Shown piece after piece: positions 59,635-64,000 of a DNA stretch of 64,000 nucleotides. Made by a program: the position numbers and the translations under genes. Under the pieces are notes generated by a model. It saw only the letters and a program-made list of their open reading frames with translations. It did no database searches and had not been told where the DNA came from. Position 1 is the stretch's first letter. Each line of letters starts with the position of its first letter. Origin of the DNA: Acidimicrobiaceae bacterium (GTDB lineage: Bacteria; Actinomycetota; Acidimicrobiia; Acidimicrobiales; Ilumatobacteraceae); assembly GCA_020637235.1 (NCBI GenBank), contig JACJWG010000001.1, forward strand, positions 248,001 through 312,000, given 5' to 3'.

Positions 59635-60723
59635 TCAGCCGAGCAGATCCAACGCCTGCAGGTCGATCGCGTGGCGGCCGTGGCGTTGGGCCATCACGGT
59701 GAGCATGTCGTTGCCGCGCTCGGTCTCGGCAGCGAGGATCGTGGCGATCACCGACATCACCACACCCCACACCGAGCCGAGCCGGTAGTCGGTCCACGCG
59801 GTGTCGGCGGGGTAGTCGACCCCGGCGGTGCGCATGCGGGCGAGGTAGTCGTCGATCAGGTCGCGTTCGGCCTTGGCGCGATCGGCGGGCTCGAAGGCGC
59901 CGCCGATCAGGTACGCGATGTCCCACATGGCGAAGCCGTGGTTGACGGTCTGCCAGTCGACCACCACCAGCGGCGGGGCGCCCTCCTCGACCCCGAACAT
60001 GAAGTTGTCCGGGCGGTAGTCGAGGTGCACCACCGTGCGGGGAGTGTCGTTGCCGGCGGCCCAGCCCGGAGCGAGCGGTCCGAGGGCCCGCACGAGGTCG
60101 ATCACGTCGGCGTCGAGGCCGGGACCGAGCCGGTCGAGGAACGGCTCGACCATCATCTGGTACACCATGCCGAGCATCATCGCCGCCTCGTCGCCCTTCG
60201 GCCGGTGGGGCGCGAAGTCGGCGAGGGTCGGGTCGCCCCACCGCGGCGCGTGCATGCCGACGGCCTGCTCGATCGTGAGCGCTGCCTGGTCGAGGGTGAG
60301 CCCGGCGAACTGGTCGCCCTGACGCGACCCGGCGATGTCCTCCATGATCAGCACGAACGACGGCTCGTCGTGGTCGTAGAGCGCGGCATGGCACTCGGGG
60401 GTGCGGATGTGCAGCGTGTGCGCGAGGTGGTGGTAGAAGGCCCATTCGTTCTCGTACGTGCCGTTGGTGAACGCGGCGAGCCGTGCATTCGGGTCGGCGG
60501 ACGCGAACTTGCCGACCACCGTGGCCGGCCGGTCGGCGGGGTCGTCCCACGTGAGCGCGAGTCGGGCGTTGCGTCCGGTCTGCCCGGTGCCGATGTAGCC
60601 CTGGACATGGACCTCGGTCACCGCGGCGCCGCGGGCCACGCCGGCACGCTCGAGTGCGTCGGTCATCCAGGCGGCGTCGATGTCGTCGGGCTCGGCCCGC
60701 ACCTCGAGCGGTTGATCGGTCAT
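59635..60723 (-). CDS. Aminoglycoside-phosphotransferase-fold kinase
   Basis: A 362-residue protein of the APH/choline kinase-like family. The Brenner motif is VVHLDYRPDNFMF with the catalytic Asp and the metal-binding Asn, followed by the DFG-equivalent VVVDWQTVNHGFAMWD. The nucleotide loop is GYIGTGQTGRNARLAL and the lysine is in VVGKFASAD. Many such proteins in actinobacteria sit in lipid or steroid catabolic clusters and probably phosphorylate an alcohol group. Here it leads the LDI-like operon, so phosphorylation of an alcohol before or instead of dehydration is possible (inference). GGGGGA lies eight bases before the ATG. Confidence 0.88.
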   Translation of the reverse strand: MTDQPLEVRAEPDDIDAAWMTDALERAGVARGAAVTEVHVQGYIGTGQTGRNARLALTWDDPADRPATVVGKFASADPNARLAAFTNGTYENEWAFYHHLAHTLHIRTPECHAALYDHDEPSFVLIMEDIAGSRQGDQFAGLTLDQAALTIEQAVGMHAPRWGDPTLADFAPHRPKGDEAAMMLGMVYQMMVEPFLDRLGPGLDADVIDLVRALGPLAPGWAAGNDTPRTVVHLDYRPDNFMFGVEEGAPPLVVVDWQTVNHGFAMWDIAYLIGGAFEPADRAKAERDLIDDYLARMRTAGVDYPADTAWTDYRLGSVWGVVMSVIATILAAETERGNDMLTVMAQRHGRHAIDLQALDLLG

Positions 60724-60831
60724 TCGTGTGTTCCCCCACCAGTCGGCCGGACACCCGGCACCTCGGTCTCGCGAGCCTAGGAAACGCCGCAGGCCCGTGC
60801 CCCACCGAGCCGAGACGGGGCGACGGCGAGG

Positions 60832-61626
60832 TCAGCGGGAACGGAGCAGCACCTCTTGTGCGACGCTCGCGACGAGCGCGCCGTCGGCAGTGCGGATGGC
60901 GCCCATGGCGAGTCCTCGCCCGCGTCCCGTGGCCACCGGCCACAGCTCGCTCAGCAGCCACTGGTTCACGTCGACCGGACGGTGGAACCACACGCTGTGA
61001 TCGAGCGACACCGACATCCGGTTGGCGTCGGTGTCGAGCGCCGCGTGTGGTTCGCGCGCTGCCCGGGTTGGTCCGTGGTCGCTCAGGTATGCGACGCATT
61101 GCAGGTGCAGCAACGGGTCGTCGGGGACGGGTGCGTGGGGACGGAACCAGGCGCGGCGCACCATCGACCCCTCCGCCACCGGCACGTCGCGCGACATGAA
61201 CCACGGGTTGTCGTACCGTCCGGGCGGCAGGTCGTCGGGTGGCGGCACGTCCGGGTCGCCCGGCAGTTCGTACTCGAGGCCGTCCTCGGTGTCGTGGAAG
61301 TCGGCCGTCAGCACCAGCGACGGTCCGCGCGACTGCACCACGGTGGCGCGCCGGGTGCCGAAGCTGCTGCCGTCGCGGGTGCGCTCCACCTGGATCCGCA
61401 GCGGTTCGCCACCGCGCCCGGCCACCAGGAACGAGGCGTGCAGCGAGTGCATCGGGCGGTCACCTGCCGTGAGCTGCGCTGCACGTGCAGCCTGGCCGAT
61501 CAGCAATCCACCGAACACGTGCCCGCGATCGCACGGCTCGCGACTCGCGAACACGTCGGGCTCGTCCGGCAGCGGCACCAGTGCCAGCCGGTCGGCCATC
61601 GTGGGCGCAGCGGGGGAGTCGGACAT
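60832..61626 (-). CDS. Acyl-CoA thioesterase II (TesB-type)
   Basis: A 264-residue double-hotdog protein. The first hotdog has HVFGGLLIGQAARAA and MHSLHASFLVAGRGGEPLRIQVERTRDGSSFGTRRATVVQ; the second has LDTDANRMSVSLDHSVWFHRPVDVNQWLL and GRGLAMGAIRTADGALVASVAQEVLLR. These are the conserved TesB segments that hold the active Asp-Thr-Gln set. It hydrolyses acyl-CoA to free acid and CoA. It lies 31 bases after the hydratase gene on the same strand and 108 bases before the kinase-like gene, so it may be part of the same catabolic run. Confidence 0.9.
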   Translation of the reverse strand: MSDSPAAPTMADRLALVPLPDEPDVFASREPCDRGHVFGGLLIGQAARAAQLTAGDRPMHSLHASFLVAGRGGEPLRIQVERTRDGSSFGTRRATVVQSRGPSLVLTADFHDTEDGLEYELPGDPDVPPPDDLPPGRYDNPWFMSRDVPVAEGSMVRRAWFRPHAPVPDDPLLHLQCVAYLSDHGPTRAAREPHAALDTDANRMSVSLDHSVWFHRPVDVNQWLLSELWPVATGRGRGLAMGAIRTADGALVASVAQEVLLRSR

Positions 61627-61657
61627 CGACGGCGAAACGTACCGCCCACGGCGCGCG

Positions 61658-62455
61658 TCAGCCGGGCCGTGCGACCGACACACCGGTGGCGCTGCCGTCG
61701 GCGCAGGTGAACCGCGCCGACAACCGGTGCCCGGGCTCGAGCGGGAACGCTCGGGTGAGGCCACCGGTGATGACGACCTGGCCTGCCTCCAACCCGCGGT
61801 CGTCGGCGGCGAGACGCGTCGCCAGGAACGCGAGCGCGTCGAGCGGATGGCCGTCGGCGTCGGCACCACGTCCGCGACCGAGCTCGTCCGAGCCGTCGAA
61901 CAGCACCACCGACACCTGGTCGAGCGCATCGAGGGCGTGCGGCGGCAGCGCCGGGCCGAGCACCACCTGTCCCGCAGACGAGAGATCGGCGGTGTTCTGG
62001 GCGAGCGTGAACCGGTAGCCGGTCCAGGTGGAGTGCACGACCTCGAGGCACGCGAGCGCCTCGGCCACCGCCGCGCGCGCCTCGTCGCGTCCGACGGGGT
62101 TGGTGCGCGCGTCGAGCGGCGCGCCGAGCCGTACCGCCAACTCGGCCTCCACCCGTGGCTGCACCAGACGGGCCGCCACCTCGCCGCCGTCGGGGAGCAG
62201 CATCGTGTCGGTGAGCGGACCGAGGTTGGGGCGGTCGACACCCATCTGCTCGCGCATCACTGCCGACGTGTAGCCGAGCTTCCACCCGACCACGCGCTCG
62301 CCCCCGGCCAGGCGCAGCGCCACGAGTCGCTGCTGCACGGCGTACGCGGTGGCCTCGTCGATCGCGCCCAGCGTGGCGTCGGCGTCGAGCGTCTCACCAT
62401 CACGACGTGCTCGCGAGATGCGCGCCGCCGCGTCGTCGAGCCACGATGCATCCAT
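61658..62455 (-). CDS. 2-keto-4-pentenoate hydratase/4-oxalocrotonate decarboxylase-like (FAH fold)
   Basis: A 265-residue protein of the fumarylacetoacetate hydrolase superfamily. It shows GWKLGYTSAVMREQMGVDRPNLGPL, VQPRVEAELAVRLGAPL with the metal-binding glutamates, ALACLEVVHSTW, and AGQVVITGGLTRAFPLEPGHRLSA, as in MhpD/TesE hydratases. These enzymes add water to 2-hydroxypenta-2,4-dienoates in aromatic and steroid ring degradation. No aldolase or acetaldehyde dehydrogenase follows. TACGGT lies eight bases before the ATG, so this gene may carry the promoter of the run. Confidence 0.85.
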   Translation of the reverse strand: MDASWLDDAAARISRARRDGETLDADATLGAIDEATAYAVQQRLVALRLAGGERVVGWKLGYTSAVMREQMGVDRPNLGPLTDTMLLPDGGEVAARLVQPRVEAELAVRLGAPLDARTNPVGRDEARAAVAEALACLEVVHSTWTGYRFTLAQNTADLSSAGQVVLGPALPPHALDALDQVSVVLFDGSDELGRGRGADADGHPLDALAFLATRLAADDRGLEAGQVVITGGLTRAFPLEPGHRLSARFTCADGSATGVSVARPG

Positions 62456-62592
62456 GGTCGGCGACCGTACCTCGGGACGTCGTCGCGGTGCCGCGGCCCC
62501 GTCCCGGCTACCGGAACGCTCAAGTCGGCACCCGTTCTTGACGATGTGAAGACGATTCGTGGCGACCGCCGTCGCCGGTTCGGAGGTCTCAC

Positions 62593-63609
62593 ATGCGTGC
62601 GCTCGTCCTGGGTGGTTCGGTCTTCATCGGCCGGCAGCTCGTCGACACCCTGCTGCTGCGCGGCGACACCGTGACGGTGCTCAACCGCGGCGTCACCCCG
62701 ACCGATCTGCCGGCGGAGGGTGTCGAGCGGCTGTACGCCGATCGCAACGACCTGGCGGGCATGGCCGCGGTGCTCGGCGACCGCACCTGGGACGCGGTCT
62801 TCGACGTGTCGGGCTACGTGATGGTGGCGGGTCGTGTCCCGCCCGAACAGCACCTCGACCTGTTCCGCGATCGGTGCGATCACTACGTGTACGTCAGCTC
62901 GATCATGGCGTACGACCAGACGATGATCGGGATCGCCCCGTGGTTCGAGGACTACCCGACCGACCGCTCCGGCATGCAGACCTACGGTGGGTTCAAGGCC
63001 GTGTTCGAGGCCGAGCTGCTGTCACGTTTCGAGCGCCAGCAGTTCCCGGCGACCGTCGTCCGGCCGGCGCACGTGTACGGACCGCGCAACAACATCTTCG
63101 ACATGGAGACGCCGATGTTCCTGCGGCTCGAACAGGGCCGGCCGATCCTGCTGCCGCACGCCGGACTCGTCACCGCGTCGTACGGCCACGTCGAGGACCT
63201 GTGCGAGCTGATGGTGTCGCTCGTCGGCAACCGCAAGGCGATGGGCGAGGTGTTCAACGTGTCCGCCGGTGCGGTCACCACCCGCCGGTACGTGGAGATC
63301 CTGGCCCGCATCGTCGGCAAGGAACCCGACATCGTCGAGGTGCCCGACGACCGGCTCTCCCAGTTGCCGCCCGGTGTGTTCGGCCACCTGTTCTCGTGGC
63401 GCCACCACGCGATCGTGTCGATCGACAAGGCGCGGCGGCTGCTCGACTTCGAACCCCGATACGACATCCGCGGTGGCCACCAGCACACGTACAAGTGGTA
63501 CCAGCACCGGGGCTACGACCTGGTCGACCGACCGCTCAGCGACCCGGTGTGGCGGGCGAGTTGGAACTTCGACGCCGAGGCAGCCGCCGCGGCGATGCTG
63601 CGCAGCTGA
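62593..63609 (+). CDS. NAD-dependent epimerase/dehydratase (extended SDR)
   Basis: A 338-residue protein with the Rossmann start MRALVLGGSVFIGRQLVD, an acidic-residue-poor second strand VTVLNRG suggesting NADP may be accepted, the YVSS strand with catalytic Ser, and YGGFKA carrying the active Tyr and Lys. Later motifs include VVRPAHVYGPRN and FNVSAG. The family contains sugar-nucleotide epimerases and mRNA-binding CSP41-like proteins. GGAGG six bases before the ATG is a good ribosome binding site. The neighbours give no hint of a sugar pathway. Confidence 0.87.
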   Translation: MRALVLGGSVFIGRQLVDTLLLRGDTVTVLNRGVTPTDLPAEGVERLYADRNDLAGMAAVLGDRTWDAVFDVSGYVMVAGRVPPEQHLDLFRDRCDHYVYVSSIMAYDQTMIGIAPWFEDYPTDRSGMQTYGGFKAVFEAELLSRFERQQFPATVVRPAHVYGPRNNIFDMETPMFLRLEQGRPILLPHAGLVTASYGHVEDLCELMVSLVGNRKAMGEVFNVSAGAVTTRRYVEILARIVGKEPDIVEVPDDRLSQLPPGVFGHLFSWRHHAIVSIDKARRLLDFEPRYDIRGGHQHTYKWYQHRGYDLVDRPLSDPVWRASWNFDAEAAAAAMLRS

Positions 63610-63639
63610 CGTCGGGTCGTCGCCGGCGTCCGGAGCCCG

Positions 63640-64000
63640 TCAACCGATCGGCGTGAGCGCCGTCTCGCCCGTCACCAACGCGAGTGCATTGCGCGCGGCC
63701 AGGACGGCCATCGCGGCCCGGGTCTCCTCCGTCGCCGAGCCGAGGTGCGGGATCAGCACCACGTCGTCGCGGCCGAGCAGTCCCTCGTGCACCTGTGGTT
63801 CGTGTTCGAACACGTCGAGGCCGGCGCCGGCGATGCGCCCCGCCTCCAAGGCGGTCACGAGCGCCGCTTCGTCCACCACGGCGCCTCGGGCGGTGTTCAC
63901 CAGGAACGCGCCCGGACGCATCGTCGCCAGCTCGGCCTCGCCGATCAGGTGCCGGGTCTCGGGTGTGAGCGGACAGTGCAACGACACGACGTCGCTCGTG
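63640..64000 (-). CDS. D-isomer-specific 2-hydroxyacid dehydrogenase, C-terminal part
   Basis: The frame runs out of the right edge; about 120 C-terminal residues are visible. It has SLHCPLTPETRHLIGEAELATMRPGAFLVNTARGAVVDEAALVTAL, with the catalytic Arg in TARG, the Glu in DVFEHEP, and the His in VLIPHLGSAT, as in glyoxylate/hydroxypyruvate reductases. The NAD-binding GxGxxG and the N-terminus are outside the window. The exact substrate (glyoxylate, phosphoglycerate or another 2-oxoacid) cannot be decided. Confidence 0.92.
   Translation of the reverse strand, partial: TSDVVSLHCPLTPETRHLIGEAELATMRPGAFLVNTARGAVVDEAALVTALEAGRIAGAGLDVFEHEPQVHEGLLGRDDVVLIPHLGSATEETRAAMAVLAARNALALVTGETALTPIG

Overview
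The window is GC-rich chromosomal DNA with many GTG starts, 4-base gene overlaps (ATGA/GTGA), lipoprotein signals with LAAC-type lipoboxes, DUF2510 and DUF2277 proteins, and promoters placed right against start codons. This points to an actinobacterium, most likely of the Acidimicrobiia (Ilumatobacter-like). The class assignment is inference from gene content; no rRNA or tRNA gene was seen. No insertion sequence, phage gene or CRISPR array was found. Both window edges cut genes: a P-loop ATPase regulator on the left and a D-2-hydroxyacid dehydrogenase on the right.

Layout. 1-5.8 kb: partial AAA/LuxR-type regulator, a nucleotidyltransferase/XRE toxin-antitoxin pair, and a response regulator/histidine kinase pair upstream of a thioredoxin-like lipoprotein and a CcdA-type membrane protein. 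5.9-11.6 kb: pterin dehydratase-glyoxalase fusion, a lipoprotein, a RES-type toxin-antitoxin pair, an RlmM-like methyltransferase and a DUF2510 membrane protein. 11.7-25.5 kb: a triple tandem repeat, a CocE-type hydrolase overlapping a 2OG-Fe(II) oxygenase, a polyamine-type ABC importer without its ATPase, GlpD, a ClbS-like protein, hydrolases, a GH172-type protein, and a PPP-phosphatase-like protein whose metal-binding motifs are gone. 25.9-39.3 kb: SEC-C protein, lipoproteins, an EF-hand peptide, a miniature Hsp70-like/NHL fusion split by a frameshift, a deacetylase-fold protein, a HupE-like membrane protein, a molybdopterin oxidoreductase, a GcvR-like ACT protein, DUF2277, membrane proteins and a beta-helix lipoprotein.

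39.4-51.6 kb is dominated by one reading frame of about 2,780 codons. It joins a degenerate cellulose-synthase-like (GT2) membrane module and a PilZ domain to a long SdrD-B repeat adhesin ending in LPVTG and a membrane anchor. A secreted propeller protein follows, then a stand-alone EF-G gene with a strong terminator.

52.7-62.5 kb is the most unusual region: a co-directional minus-strand run of a FAA-hydrolase/hydratase, an acyl-CoA thioesterase II, an aminoglycoside-phosphotransferase-like kinase, a membrane protein, two paralogous membrane-anchored proteins with a linalool dehydratase/isomerase-like domain, and a Baeyer-Villiger-type monooxygenase. Each of the two paralogs is followed by a tiny gene (45 and 46 codons) that overlaps its neighbour by 4 bases, and the two tiny proteins resemble each other. 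I interpret this as a membrane-associated catabolic system for a terpenoid or other hydrophobic (tertiary) alcohol, with a previously unremarked small partner protein; the substrate is not known.
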